Numbered from the stretch's first letter, positions 8,291 through 16,978 are shown. The stretch is 64,000 nt of DNA from Bacteroidota bacterium (GCA_018266735.1 JAFDZT010000005.1:92971-156970), one strand, 5' to 3'. Made by a program: numbers and translations. The notes: generated by a model not told the origin, from the letters alone.

Positions 8291-9541
8291 TTCTTCGTTC
8301 GGGACAATGTCCACTCGTGCCCACTTCTCTTCCGACGTGCACGCATCGATCATGGATTGTACGGCTTCCTTGGTTTGGATCACGTACTTCTCCATGAGCG
8401 TGTTCACCATGTGTGGATCGTTGTAGAACAGCGTGTGATAGCAGATGCTATCGGCAACTCCTTCGTTCTTCTGCAGCTCGTAGGCAAGCGACATGCGCGC
8501 CTTGTTCACCGCTTTCATGAAGGTCACATCGTCCACGACCACTCCTCGGATGCAGGCAAGCAACTCTGCAGCCATCATGTCCGGTGTGATGTCTTCATTG
8601 GATGCGAACACGTAGAAGGTGAGCAAGGAGGCATGGTGTCGTTTATCGAAGTAGGCGCCGACCGATGATGCGATCTGTTTCTCTTTGACCAAATGCTTGT
8701 AGAGTGCAGAGCTGCGACCACTGCCAAGAATGTACGCAGCGATCTCTGCGGCATAGTTCGACTCATCGAGCATTCCGGGCATGTGAAAGCTCACATAGAT
8801 CGCCGGAAGAGAGACATCGTCATTGATCACATGATGCGTACCATATCGACACATCGACGCGTCGAAGGTCGTTCGATCCTTGATCGTATCTCCCGATGGG
8901 ATCTGACCAAAATGCTCCTGCGCCAAGGCGAACACCCGCTCCGGTTCGATGTCTCCGGCCACGGTGAGCACGGCATTTGAAGGTCGATAGAAACGAGAGA
9001 AGAAGTCGTGTGCATCGGACATCTGGACGCCGGCCACATCGTCCGGTGAACCATAGACCTCCCATGAGTACGGACTTGTTGGCTCGTAGGCCGTCTCTTC
9101 CATACCCTGCCGCCATTTCCCATACGGCTGGTTCTCGACGTTCTGTTTGATCTCCTCGATCACAACCTTGCGCTGCGTTTCGAGTGCATGCTCAGAGATC
9201 ATGAAGTCGCGCATGCGTTCTGCTTCAAGCCAGAACCCTAGCGGAGCCTGATTTGATGGGAGATTGATGTAGTAGGTGGTGTAGTCGAAGGTGGTGTATG
9301 CGTTGTTCGATCCGCCGGCCTTCGTGCAATACAGGTCGTACTGTTTATCGAGACCGGTGGAGGTGTTGTCGAACATCAGATGTTCGAAAAGGTGCGCAAG
9401 ACCTGTCTTTCCGCGATGTTCGTCGTGGGATCCCACGCGATACATCACCGTGACGGTAACGTTGGGAGCTGCATGATCCGGGGCGGCGATCACGCGAAGG
9501 CCGTTGCTGAGCGTTCGCTCGTTGATGGTGATGGTAGGCAT
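8276..9541 (-). CDS. M16-family zinc metalloprotease (processing-peptidase-like)
   Basis: M16 proteins use the inverted zinc motif HxxEH. Here it is HLFEH at residues 50-54, with the third ligand in EEIKQNVE at about residue 130, the usual spacing. The N-terminal core starts LSNGLRVIAAPD. At 421 residues it is a single-unit M16B protein with active and inactive halves. No signal peptide is seen with the ATG at 9541, which I chose because longer in-frame extensions overlap the divergent M42 gene and have no family similarity. TATCTTTG ends six bases before this ATG, so the mRNA is probably leaderless. The substrate is unknown; family members degrade peptides or process exported proteins. Confidence 0.9.
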   Translation of the reverse strand: MPTITINERTLSNGLRVIAAPDHAAPNVTVTVMYRVGSHDEHRGKTGLAHLFEHLMFDNTSTGLDKQYDLYCTKAGGSNNAYTTFDYTTYYINLPSNQAPLGFWLEAERMRDFMISEHALETQRKVVIEEIKQNVENQPYGKWRQGMEETAYEPTSPYSWEVYGSPDDVAGVQMSDAHDFFSRFYRPSNAVLTVAGDIEPERVFALAQEHFGQIPSGDTIKDRTTFDASMCRYGTHHVINDDVSLPAIYVSFHMPGMLDESNYAAEIAAYILGSGRSSALYKHLVKEKQIASSVGAYFDKRHHASLLTFYVFASNEDITPDMMAAELLACIRGVVVDDVTFMKAVNKARMSLAYELQKNEGVADSICYHTLFYNDPHMVNTLMEKYVIQTKEAVQSMIDACTSEEKWARVDIVPNEELEGA

Positions 9542-9547
9542 AGAAGC

Positions 9548-9555
9548 CAAAGATA
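9548..9555 (-). promoter_or_regulatory. TAnnTTTG promoter element of the M16 peptidase gene
   Basis: TATCTTTG on the minus strand is an exact TAnnTTTG match six bases before the ATG at 9541, so transcription would begin at or beside the start codon. Confidence 0.6.
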
Positions 9556-9565
9556 TCGCAATTCG

Positions 9566-9573
9566 TAGTTTTG
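9566..9573 (+). promoter_or_regulatory. TAnnTTTG promoter element of the M42 peptidase gene
   Basis: TAGTTTTG is an exact TAnnTTTG match four bases before the ATG at 9578. It lies back to back with the divergent element at 9548-9555, ten bases away. Confidence 0.6.
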
Positions 9574-9577
9574 GCCC

Positions 9578-10591
9578 ATGGAAACACTTCATTTGCTCCA
9601 AGAGCTCCTGGCCATCGATTCCCCATCGGGATTCACCCATCACGCAACGGACTTCATCATGTCCACCCTCGAGAGTTTCGGCTTGCAACCGAAACGGACC
9701 GTGAAGGGGGCCGTGACCTGTGCGCTGGGGGCCACCCCGACCCTTGCGATCGCTGCCCATACCGATACGCTAGGAGCCATTGTTTCGGGCATCAACGCCA
9801 ATGGAACGCTGAAGTTCTCTGTTCTCGGAGGCCCCCTCCTTCCAACCTTCGAGGGTGCGTATGTGCGCATCCATACCACGGCCGATAAGATCGTGACAGG
9901 AACGTTGCTCCTGAACAACCCTTCCGTTCATGCGAACGGACAGGCATCGAAAGCTGAACGCACCACCGATTCCATGCACATCCGGATCGACGAACTTGTG
10001 CGTTCTGCGGCGGATGTCTTGGCCCTGGGGATCAAGGTGGGGGACATCATCTGCTTTGATACCCGATATCAAGTGCTTCCGAGCGGCTTCATCAAAAGTC
10101 ACTTCCTCGACAACAAGGCTGGCTGCTTTGTGCTCCTTGAACTCGCACGACGCTATGCAGCCTCAGGTACATCAATACCGGTCGAGTTGTTCTTTAGCAC
10201 GTATGAAGAGGTTGGACACGGCGGTGCGGCCGGGTGGGCACCTTCTGTGCGAGATCTTCTCGTGATCGACATGGGTGTGGTAGGGGAAACGGTGGAAGGG
10301 AAGGAAACGGCATGCTCGATCTGCGCCAAGGACTCGGGCGGTCCGTACGACTATGCGTTTCGAACGACGCTTACGAGGTTGGCCGAGACAAACAACATTC
10401 CTCACGTTGTTGATGTGTATCCGTTCTATTCCTCGGATGGGACGGCGGCATGGCGTGCCGGTGTGGATGTTCGCGTGGCGCTGATCGGCCCTGGTGTGCA
10501 CGCATCGCACGGAATGGAGCGTACACATGTGGACGGTATCAAGGCGACCATCGATCTGTGCGAAGCATACATTTCGTCTGTCAACACCTAG
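9578..10591 (+). CDS. M42-family metal-dependent aminopeptidase (FrvX-like)
   Basis: M42 enzymes are cytoplasmic di-metal aminopeptidases that often form tetrahedral particles and finish peptide degradation. The 337-residue protein has the ligand set: His61 and Asp63 in AAHTDTLG, the bridging Asp178 in FLDNKAG, the Glu pair 210-211 in STYEEVGHGG, Asp231 in VIDMG, and the late His in GVHASHGMERTH. No export signal is present. TAGTTTTG four bases ahead predicts a leaderless transcript. It is divergent from an M16 peptidase across only 36 bases, suggesting a jointly placed peptide-turnover pair. Downstream lies the candidate origin. Confidence 0.9.
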   Translation: METLHLLQELLAIDSPSGFTHHATDFIMSTLESFGLQPKRTVKGAVTCALGATPTLAIAAHTDTLGAIVSGINANGTLKFSVLGGPLLPTFEGAYVRIHTTADKIVTGTLLLNNPSVHANGQASKAERTTDSMHIRIDELVRSAADVLALGIKVGDIICFDTRYQVLPSGFIKSHFLDNKAGCFVLLELARRYAASGTSIPVELFFSTYEEVGHGGAAGWAPSVRDLLVIDMGVVGETVEGKETACSICAKDSGGPYDYAFRTTLTRLAETNNIPHVVDVYPFYSSDGTAAWRAGVDVRVALIGPGVHASHGMERTHVDGIKATIDLCEAYISSVNT

Positions 10592-10901
10592 TGTACACAA
10601 GTTGTTCACGGGAGACCTCGTGGGTAACCGGCGATGTTCTAAGGCGTTAGTGTTTCTCGAGAATGCAAGAGGAGCTTTCACACGAAACCATCCACATTTG
10701 TGAACATCGAGTGTTCATAGAAGCTGTATAGAGATGTGATATCGTGGGCGGGTGATCTTGTCAAGTGTATTCTAGAGAGAAGTCTACAGTGGTCCGTTTG
10801 CAATTCACATCATTCTGCACATATACACGTGGACATCACGACTTCGTCTAACGGTTTGATCTTGTTATGTGTTAGTGAGAAAGAGATGTTATGGTTGTGA
10901 G

Positions 10902-10940
10902 CTATCCACAGTTTCCACAGCACTATTGTTACTATTGCTT
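10902..10940 (+). other. Tandem DnaA-box-like pair followed by a DnaA-trio-like tract
   Basis: CTATCCACA and GTTTCCACA stand directly adjacent (10902-10919). After the bases GCA comes a run read in threes from 10923: CTA, TTG, TTA, CTA, TTG, CTT. On the other strand these are GAT, AAC, AAT, GAT, AAC and GAA read 3' to 5', and four of six fit the published trio consensus. This order, boxes then a short gap then trios then an AT-rich part, matches the basal unwinding element described for Bacillus subtilis. Confidence 0.5.
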
Positions 10941-10982
10941 TATAAACCTAGAAAAGAAGAAGTTGAAGAGAGTGTGAATGTG

Positions 10983-11020
10983 AAAAACGGATGGCGTTTG
11001 TGTACACCATCCGTTTTGTT
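10983..11020. terminator. Intrinsic terminator of serS (potentially bidirectional)
   Basis: AAAACGGATGG at 10984-10994 pairs perfectly with CCATCCGTTTT at 11007-11017, giving an 11-base stem with a 12-base loop. Five A residues before the stem on the plus strand make a U-run for serS transcripts, and four T residues follow on the other side. It would keep serS transcription out of the candidate origin. Confidence 0.8.
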
Positions 11021-11047
11021 GAAGTTGCAACTGTTGATCAAGTGCGA

Positions 11048-12310
11048 TCAGATCTGGTCGAATCCGCAGTAAGGGCGCAATACTTCTGGAATCGATATAT
11101 GTCCATCTTCCGTTTGATACTGTTCGAGAAGTGCGACCATGATCCGTGAAGTTGCAAGACCACTTCCATTCAGAGTATGCACGAAGTCAGGCTTGGAACC
11201 CTTCCCATCTTTGTGTCGAATGTTCGACCGTCGTGCTTGGTAGGCCTCGAAGTTCGTACAACTCGAGACCTCAAGCCACTTCTGTTCGAATGGTGACCAA
11301 ACTTCAAGATCATAGGTTTTGGAACCTCCGAACGTCATATCACCGGTACAGAGCAGGAGAACACGGTAGGTGAATCCGAGTGCGCGCAAGATGTACTCCA
11401 CGTTCCCGACCAATGACTCAAGTTCATCGTAGGATGATTCGGGTGTGACGAACTTCACCAGTTCTACTTTATTGAATTGGTGAACGCGCAAGAAACCACG
11501 AGTGTCTTTCCCATAGCTCCCTGCCTCACGACGAAAACATGCGGAATAGCCGGCGAACTTGATCGGAAGGTCGGAAGTGCTCAGCATGTCGTCGCGGTAG
11601 AAGTTCGTGATCGGTACTTCTGCCGTCGGGATCAAATACAATTCGTCTTTCCCGATATGGTACATATCCTCTTCGCTTTTTGGAAGCTGACCTGTTCCAC
11701 GTAGTGATGCAGCATTCACAACGAACGGTGGCATGATCTCTTCGAACCCGTGAACGTTCGTGTTCGTGTCGAGAAAGAAGTTGATCAAGGCACGTTCGAG
11801 TTTTGCACCCTTTCCGATGTAGAAGCCAAAGCCGGAACCTGTGACCTTCGCACCTCGTTCGAAGTCGAGGATGCCAAGTTCTTTCGAAATGGTGATGTGA
11901 TCCTTACGGAAAGATCGGTCGAGCGGTGTTCCGTGTCGTCGGACCTCGACGTTATCATCTGCGTCCTTTCCGATGGGCACACTTGGATGAGCCATGTTCG
12001 GAATGCGCAGAATATGATACTCGATCTTCTCTTCTTTATCTCGAAGATCATCGTCGTGTTCTTTGATCGCATCGGAAACAAGACGCATCTTCTCGATGAG
12101 TTCCGTCGCATCCGTTCCCTGTTTCTTGAGGATCGCGATCTCATTTGAAACTGTGTTTCGTTGAGCTTTAAGGTCTTCGACTTCTTGAATGATGGAGCGA
12201 CGTCGAAGGTCGAGTGCGATCAGAGCATCTACGTCGGACCGATCGTTCTTATTGATACAGTTTTGCTTTACAAGATCTGCGTTCTCGCGAATGAATCGAA
12301 TGTCGAGCAT
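11048..12310 (-). CDS. serS: Seryl-tRNA synthetase
   Basis: SerRS charges tRNA-Ser with serine in the cytoplasm. The 420-residue protein has the usual layout: an N-terminal coiled-coil arm that binds the tRNA long variable arm (about residues 28-100), then the class II core. Motif 2 is CFRREAGSYGKDTRGFLRVH and motif 3 is GSGLATSRIMVALLEQYQ near the C-terminus. The start MLDIRFIREN is typical of the family, so ATG 12310 is secure. The leader contains a perfect 7-base hairpin at 12320-12337. A strong terminator lies just downstream, next to the candidate origin. Confidence 0.97.
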   Translation of the reverse strand: MLDIRFIRENADLVKQNCINKNDRSDVDALIALDLRRRSIIQEVEDLKAQRNTVSNEIAILKKQGTDATELIEKMRLVSDAIKEHDDDLRDKEEKIEYHILRIPNMAHPSVPIGKDADDNVEVRRHGTPLDRSFRKDHITISKELGILDFERGAKVTGSGFGFYIGKGAKLERALINFFLDTNTNVHGFEEIMPPFVVNAASLRGTGQLPKSEEDMYHIGKDELYLIPTAEVPITNFYRDDMLSTSDLPIKFAGYSACFRREAGSYGKDTRGFLRVHQFNKVELVKFVTPESSYDELESLVGNVEYILRALGFTYRVLLLCTGDMTFGGSKTYDLEVWSPFEQKWLEVSSCTNFEAYQARRSNIRHKDGKGSKPDFVHTLNGSGLATSRIMVALLEQYQTEDGHISIPEVLRPYCGFDQI

Positions 12311-12319
12311 GGGTCCGGT

Positions 12320-12337
12320 GCCTCAATTAGTTGAGGC
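12320..12337 (-). promoter_or_regulatory. Hairpin in the serS leader
   Basis: GCCTCAA and TTGAGGC form a perfect 7-base stem around a TTAG loop, starting ten bases before the serS ATG. TTATTTTG, one base away from the TAnnTTTG consensus, lies just upstream, so the hairpin would be at the very 5' end of the mRNA. It could stabilise the message or control translation; it does not look like a T-box. Confidence 0.4.
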
Positions 12338-12356
12338 GCAAAATAACGAAATCGGC

Positions 12357-13106
12357 TCAGCGACTTGTTTTAGACTTCGTAAGCAATGTTGCCTTGGCGA
12401 CCTTGACGATCGGATACCAGGATGAGAAGAGAGACCAGATCAGGCCTTCACGTCCATTCAGGATATGTCCACCGATGATGTAGTGTTTGAAGAAATAGAG
12501 TGGCAACGAAAGCACGGTCAGTAAGAGAGATCTTCGAGTTTCATCAGCCTTCATCTGTTGTGCTGCTTTTGAAGTGTATTCGTTGAACTTTTCAAAGTAA
12601 TGGTGAAGGTCGCGATAACTATCGTGAAGCATCTCCGCTCGAAGTGACGCAATAGGTCCGTTCACGACGACTGATTCATGGACGATCGATGAATCAAAAC
12701 CGGCAAGGTCTGAATTGAACAGACGGATGGGATGGTCAACACTTGATCTCCCATGTTTGAATGTCCGGCCGAGAAAACGAAACCTTCGTGGTATGCGATA
12801 AGCGGCGTGATCTCCTTGCGTGGCGGCACGTTGGATCTCTTCTTGAAGGTCTTCAGAAAGAACCTCATCTGCATCGATCGAGAGTATCCATTTGTTCCGA
12901 GCGTGGGTGCATGCGTACTGTTTTTGCTTTCCGTACCCTGTGAATGGGTGAGAGAGAACACGGGCGTTGTATCTCTCAGCTATGGTTTGGGTGCCATCCG
13001 TGCTTCCACTGTCGACCACAACGATATCGTCACACCAGGATAGCGACAACAGCGTTGCCTCGATCCTGTCTGCCTCATTGTAAGCGATGATGACCGTGGA
13101 AACCAT
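12357..13106 (-). CDS. Family 2 glycosyltransferase (WaaE/KdtX-like)
   Basis: The 249-residue protein has the GT-A fold signature of family 2: STVIIAYNEADRIEATLLSL at the N-terminus, VVVDSGSTDGT, and the metal-binding SIDADE at about residues 86-91. Segment FRFLGRTFKHG and the C-terminal hydrophobic part with FFKHYIIGGHILNG are typical of the WaaE/KdtX branch that adds a sugar to the lipopolysaccharide core, so an envelope glycan role at the inner membrane is likely. It has no signal peptide. It lies between serS and mnmG on the same strand with gaps of about 45 bases and may share transcripts with them. Donor and acceptor are unknown. Confidence 0.87.
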   Translation of the reverse strand: MVSTVIIAYNEADRIEATLLSLSWCDDIVVVDSGSTDGTQTIAERYNARVLSHPFTGYGKQKQYACTHARNKWILSIDADEVLSEDLQEEIQRAATQGDHAAYRIPRRFRFLGRTFKHGRSSVDHPIRLFNSDLAGFDSSIVHESVVVNGPIASLRAEMLHDSYRDLHHYFEKFNEYTSKAAQQMKADETRRSLLLTVLSLPLYFFKHYIIGGHILNGREGLIWSLFSSWYPIVKVAKATLLTKSKTSR

Positions 13107-13134
13107 AATTCTTTACATAAACCTGGTTATTGAT

Positions 13135-13150
13135 TGTTTCACGTGGAACT
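13135..13150. other. parS-like centromere site 1
   Basis: TGTTTCACGTGGAACT matches the ParB-binding consensus TGTTnCACGTGnAACA at all but the last base. It lies between the glycosyltransferase and mnmG genes and overlaps the last two bases of the mnmG stop codon. Confidence 0.75.
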
Positions 13151-15005
13151 ATTTCAAGAACAGGGCAAGAACAGAGATATCCGATGCCGACACACCCGGA
13201 ATTCTTGAGGCCTGACCCAATGAACCTGGCTTGATCCTGTTCAGCTTCTCTCGAGCCTCGGTCGAAAGCGAAGGAACGGTGTTGAACTCGAAATCGAACG
13301 GGATCAGCTTCTTTTCATTGTCTGCAAAGCGTTCAACTTCACGGAGTTGCTTCTGAATATACCCTTCGTAACGAATCTCATGGAGCGTCTGAGAGACCAG
13401 ATCTTGGTGTTCTTCCACCACCGGGAGAAGGTCATATCCGGAAAGTTCGAGCAAACGATGCAGGTCCGTGGTAGGGCGCTTGGCCAATTGACGTATCCCC
13501 GCAGCCTCTGCGATAGGGTCTTCGCCCAGTTCCGCGAGAACGGGATTGACCACCGAAGGGCTGAGTTTGCCTGAATCAACATAGTTCAGCGTGGCTGTTC
13601 GGAGCTGTCGGCGACGTTCAAATCGCCCGAATTCCGACTCTGTGATCAATCCGAACGATCTCCCATACCCGAGAAGCCGGTCATACACCGTGTCGACACG
13701 TAGCAAAAGGCGATACTCCGCCAAGGACGTGAAGATTCGATACGGTTCCTCCGTGTTCTTGTTCACCAGATCATCGATCAGCACCCCAATGTAGGCTTCC
13801 GACCTCTTCAAGACAAAAGGATCCCGTCCTAGGATGCGAAGAGCTGCGTTGATGCCTGCCACCAGACCCTGCGAGGCCGCTTCCTCATAGCCCGACGTGC
13901 CATTGATCTGACCGGCGAAGTAAAGTCCAGCCACGGCCTTCGTTTCGAGAGTAAAATGCAGTTGATAGGGGAAGAAGAAGTCATATTCAACGGCATACCC
14001 AAACTTCTGGATGACGACATTCTCGAGGCCTTTTATCGTTTTTAGCCCCTTTTCTTGGATATCTGTAGGCAAACTCGTCGAAAAACCATTCACATAGACA
14101 GAATCGGTGTACAGACCCTCAGGCTCGAGAACAACTGGGTGACCCGGCCGTTCGGCGAATCGAGCGACCTTGTCTTCGATCGACGGACAGTATCTGGGTC
14201 CCGCTCCTTGGATCAACCCGGTGAACATCGGTGACCTATCGAACCCTGTTCTTATCAGATCGTGGGTGTGCTCCGTTGTGGCTGTGGCCCAACAGGCCAA
14301 GGTGTTCCGAACGCGCGCCGTTCGATGCGAAAATGGGATAGGGGGCTCATCTCCGTCATGGACAGTAAGCTGCGACAGATCCAAAGAACCCTTGTCTACC
14401 CTTGGTGGGGTGCCGGTCTTAAGACGCCCTTTCTCGAGCCCATGTGAGACAAGAAGGTCGGATATACGTTCTGAAGAGCGTTCACCAACCCTTCCACCCT
14501 TCGTGGACCCTGTTCCCGTCCACATCACGGCATTCAGGAAGGTCCCAGAACACAGAATGACGGCCTTGCCTAAGATCTCTTCGTTGTTTGCTGTACGAAT
14601 GCCTCGAACCCTGCTACCTGAGACCAATATCTCTGTGGCTGTCTCAGAAACGACGGTGAGACCCTTCGTTTGTAACACAAGGCTTTGGGCAAAGGTGGGG
14701 TAGAGGTCTTTGTCGTTCTGTGATCGCGGAGACCAGACTGCGGGGCCTTTGCTCTTGTTCAACGTCTTGAACTGAAGGCCGGAAGCGTCTGCGATCATGG
14801 GCATTACGCCCCCCAACGCATCGATCTCCTTGGCGAGGTGACCCTTCGCACTCCCGCCAATGCTAGGATTGCACGAGAGACGTCCGATCGTTCGGATATC
14901 CATGGAGAGAAGAGCAGTACGCATGCCCATCTTAGCGCTTGCAATGGCAGCTTCGATCCCGGCGTGGCCGCCCCCAACCACGATTACGTCAAATTCGCGT
15001 TCCAT
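13149..15005 (-). CDS. mnmG: tRNA uridine-5-carboxymethylaminomethyl modification enzyme MnmG (GidA)
   Basis: MnmG works with MnmE to build the carboxymethylaminomethyl group on U34 of certain tRNAs, using FAD, NADH and methylene-tetrahydrofolate. The 618-residue protein starts [20 protein letters not shown], the dinucleotide-binding motif for FAD. Other signatures are [27 protein letters not shown] and [16 protein letters not shown]. The C-terminal helical region carries the MnmE/tRNA-binding part and ends [18 protein letters not shown]. Both sides of the gene carry a parS-like site, and mnmE lies one gene upstream. Such origin-proximal placement of gidA is old and widespread. Confidence 0.97.
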   Translation of the reverse strand: MEREFDVIVVGGGHAGIEAAIASAKMGMRTALLSMDIRTIGRLSCNPSIGGSAKGHLAKEIDALGGVMPMIADASGLQFKTLNKSKGPAVWSPRSQNDKDLYPTFAQSLVLQTKGLTVVSETATEILVSGSRVRGIRTANNEEILGKAVILCSGTFLNAVMWTGTGSTKGGRVGERSSERISDLLVSHGLEKGRLKTGTPPRVDKGSLDLSQLTVHDGDEPPIPFSHRTARVRNTLACWATATTEHTHDLIRTGFDRSPMFTGLIQGAGPRYCPSIEDKVARFAERPGHPVVLEPEGLYTDSVYVNGFSTSLPTDIQEKGLKTIKGLENVVIQKFGYAVEYDFFFPYQLHFTLETKAVAGLYFAGQINGTSGYEEAASQGLVAGINAALRILGRDPFVLKRSEAYIGVLIDDLVNKNTEEPYRIFTSLAEYRLLLRVDTVYDRLLGYGRSFGLITESEFGRFERRRQLRTATLNYVDSGKLSPSVVNPVLAELGEDPIAEAAGIRQLAKRPTTDLHRLLELSGYDLLPVVEEHQDLVSQTLHEIRYEGYIQKQLREVERFADNEKKLIPFDFEFNTVPSLSTEAREKLNRIKPGSLGQASRIPGVSASDISVLALFLK

Positions 15006-15018
15006 TGTTCCTTAGAAT

Positions 15019-15034
15019 AGTTCCACGTGAAACG
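15019..15034. other. parS-like centromere site 2
   Basis: The minus strand reads CGTTTCACGTGGAACT, identical to site 1 at 15 of 16 positions and in the same orientation. It fills most of the gap between the mnmG start (15005) and the end of the acetyltransferase gene (15039). Confidence 0.72.
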
Positions 15035-15038
15035 TTCC

Positions 15039-15569
15039 TCAACGGAGAAACTTCACCATCAGGTACTCGTCCACGTACTCGTCTCCGATCTTCATGGCGT
15101 GTACCTCGGTGCCGTAGACATTGAAGCCATTACGCAGATACAACTGGTAGGATGCCTCGTTTCTTGTTGAAACGGACAGTACGATCTGCTCACAGCCTAC
15201 AATATCCCTAGCGGTCTCTAGGATCGACTCCAGCAGGCGTTTTGCCACTCCTTGGCCTCTGTATTCATCGATGACGAACAAGCCCCACGTACGGCATTTG
15301 TGACGTGTTTTTGAGAGCACTGGGTCGCTCGAGAAGCCAACCATACCCACGACGGTTCCATCTTCCCGCACAGCGCCTAGGAGGAACGTATACGGGTAGT
15401 TGAGATACTTTTCGTACCGCTGTTCCTTGGAGAGGATGGAGATCGAGTTGAACCACTCATAGTCCGACCCGAACACATCAGGAGAACTAGCAAGGGCAAC
15501 TCGTTGAATTTCTAGGAAGCCGGTGAAGTCGGCGTCCTCTAGGGGACGGATGGTGATTCCTGATTGCAT
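15039..15569 (-). CDS. GNAT-family N-acetyltransferase
   Basis: The 176-residue protein has the GNAT fold: ITIRPLEDADFTGFLEIQR at the N-terminus, LLGAVREDGTVVGMVGF as the beta strands, LFVIDEYRGQGVAKRLLES as the acetyl-CoA pyrophosphate loop (R/Q-x-x-G-x-G/A, around residues 104-111), and the C-terminal NEASYQLYLRNGF. The substrate is unknown; an acetylated protein N-terminus, small amine or antibiotic are all possible. It lies between mnmE and mnmG on the same strand and may be co-transcribed, although the separate parS site downstream is not part of any gene. Confidence 0.9.
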   Translation of the reverse strand: MQSGITIRPLEDADFTGFLEIQRVALASSPDVFGSDYEWFNSISILSKEQRYEKYLNYPYTFLLGAVREDGTVVGMVGFSSDPVLSKTRHKCRTWGLFVIDEYRGQGVAKRLLESILETARDIVGCEQIVLSVSTRNEASYQLYLRNGFNVYGTEVHAMKIGDEYVDEYLMVKFLR

Positions 15570-15608
15570 GGGTTGAATGTACGAAATTTGAACCCTAAGA
15601 ACTTCCGA

Positions 15609-16973
15609 CTACTTTCCGATGCAGAACCGCGAAAAGATGGTGTCAAGCACATCGACATTCCAAGTTTCGCCCGTGATATCACCCAAAAGCCGTATGGCAG
15701 CTCGAATATCCACGGTGATATACTCATTGGAGACCTGGGCACCCAATCCGTCGATGGCCTGCGTGAGGGAATCAGCGGCGCTCCGAAGGAGTGCGGCTTG
15801 CCGACCATTGACAAGGACATCGTTCACAGCCGATGTGCTCTCTGCTACGCGGCGAGCGAGAAAGGCCCGAAGCTCAGGCACACCGGCCCCCGTCAGTGCC
15901 GAGCAATAGATCTTCCTCTCATCATTCGCCGGCACAATGTCCGTTCCGTCGACCTTGTTCTGCACCACCACCACCTTGGCATCCGGAAATCTCGATGTGA
16001 GATCTGTGCACAATGTATCAGAGTGGGCGTTGCCTACTGTGATATCGTTCACCACGAGTACGAGATCGCTCTGTTCAATGAGCGACGTCGTGATACGGAT
16101 CCCCTGTAGCTCGATGCTATCTTCTGTCTCGCGCAATCCCGCTGTATCATACAGGTGGATCGCATACCCATCCACAAAGATCGTCTCTTCCAGGTAGTCG
16201 CGCGTGGTGCCCGCGATATCGCTGACAATGGCTCTATCTCTTGATAAGAGGGCATTGAACAACGAGCTCTTTCCTGCGTTGGGATAGCCGACCACGGCGC
16301 AATAGAAACCGGACCGGAGCACCTCGGCCGAGCTCGCTGTATCTGCCAAGGAGCGCGCGTACGACCTGATGTTTCGCAGAGTTTCCGTGAGTTTTTCCTT
16401 GTCGACGAACTCCACGTCCTCTTCCGAAAAATCCAACTCGAGCTCCAACAACCCACAGACGTCAAGGAGGTCGGTGCGAAGGGCGGCAAGGCGCTTGGTG
16501 AAACCGCCCGCAAGCTGGCGTGCGGCCGTTTGCGCCCCTATTCTGGATTGCGATGCGATCAGATCCGCAACAGCCTCAACTTGGGTCAGGTCGAGCTTGT
16601 GATTGAGAAAGGCCCGCTTAGTGAACTCTCCCGGGTCTGCAAGGCGAACCCCGGAGTCAAGAAGCGTTGTCATGATCTGGTCCACAACGTGCAGACCCCC
16701 GTGGCAGCCGATCTCGATCACATCTTCACCGGTGTAGGAATGCGGTGCGCGATATACCGAGCACGTCACCGAATCGATCACCCCACCGCCACCCCTCCAC
16801 CAACCATAATGGATGGTGTGTGATGGAACAACATCGAGGTCGACCGACGTAGAGAAACACGCACGAACAGCGGCCACGGCGCTAGGTCCGGAGACACGGA
16901 CCACACTGAGTCCTGCCGTCCCCGGAGGAGTGGCAACAGCACAGATGGTATCAAAGGAGATCGCGTCGGACAT
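15609..16973 (-). CDS. mnmE: tRNA modification GTPase MnmE (TrmE)
   Basis: MnmE is the GTPase partner of MnmG in U34 tRNA modification. The 454-residue protein shows the N-terminal folate-binding domain (DTICAVATPPGTAGLSVVRV), the helical domain, and an inserted G domain. G1 is GYPNAGKSS at 229-237, G2 is AGTTRD, G3 is DTAGLRET, and G4 is NKVD. It ends with FCIGK, the invariant C-terminal Cys motif. TAGATTTG lies five bases before the ATG, so it should have its own leaderless promoter. It is divergent from birA with about 70 bases between starts. Confidence 0.97.
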   Translation of the reverse strand: MSDAISFDTICAVATPPGTAGLSVVRVSGPSAVAAVRACFSTSVDLDVVPSHTIHYGWWRGGGGVIDSVTCSVYRAPHSYTGEDVIEIGCHGGLHVVDQIMTTLLDSGVRLADPGEFTKRAFLNHKLDLTQVEAVADLIASQSRIGAQTAARQLAGGFTKRLAALRTDLLDVCGLLELELDFSEEDVEFVDKEKLTETLRNIRSYARSLADTASSAEVLRSGFYCAVVGYPNAGKSSLFNALLSRDRAIVSDIAGTTRDYLEETIFVDGYAIHLYDTAGLRETEDSIELQGIRITTSLIEQSDLVLVVNDITVGNAHSDTLCTDLTSRFPDAKVVVVQNKVDGTDIVPANDERKIYCSALTGAGVPELRAFLARRVAESTSAVNDVLVNGRQAALLRSAADSLTQAIDGLGAQVSNEYITVDIRAAIRLLGDITGETWNVDVLDTIFSRFCIGK

Positions 16974-16978
16974 GAAGG

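Larger units (their letters stand above)
10592..11047. other. Candidate chromosomal replication origin (oriC), gene-free and AT-rich
   Basis: This 456-base stretch has no credible coding frame and is visibly richer in A and T than its surroundings. It holds several sequences close to the DnaA box TTATCCACA: CCATCCACA at 10688-10696, CTATCCACA at 10902-10910 and GTTTCCACA at 10911-10919, plus weaker boxes such as GTGTACACA and CAATTCACA. The tandem pair is followed at once by a triplet tract resembling DnaA-trios and then by an AT-rich, purine-rich stretch. Two parS-like sites lie 2 and 4 kb to the right, around mnmG. Against the call, neighbouring genes point into the region from both sides and dnaA is absent. 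Function is inferred. Confidence 0.55.

Noticed and set aside
10826..10831. CACGTG inside the candidate origin as a third parS site
   Set aside because: Only the six-base core matches; the flanks do not fit TGTT and AACA, unlike the two sites around mnmG.
10869..11072. 67-codon plus-strand frame within the candidate origin
   Set aside because: It has no ribosome site, runs through the terminator stem and into the 3' end of serS, and is leucine/valine-rich without a motif, so it is probably chance.
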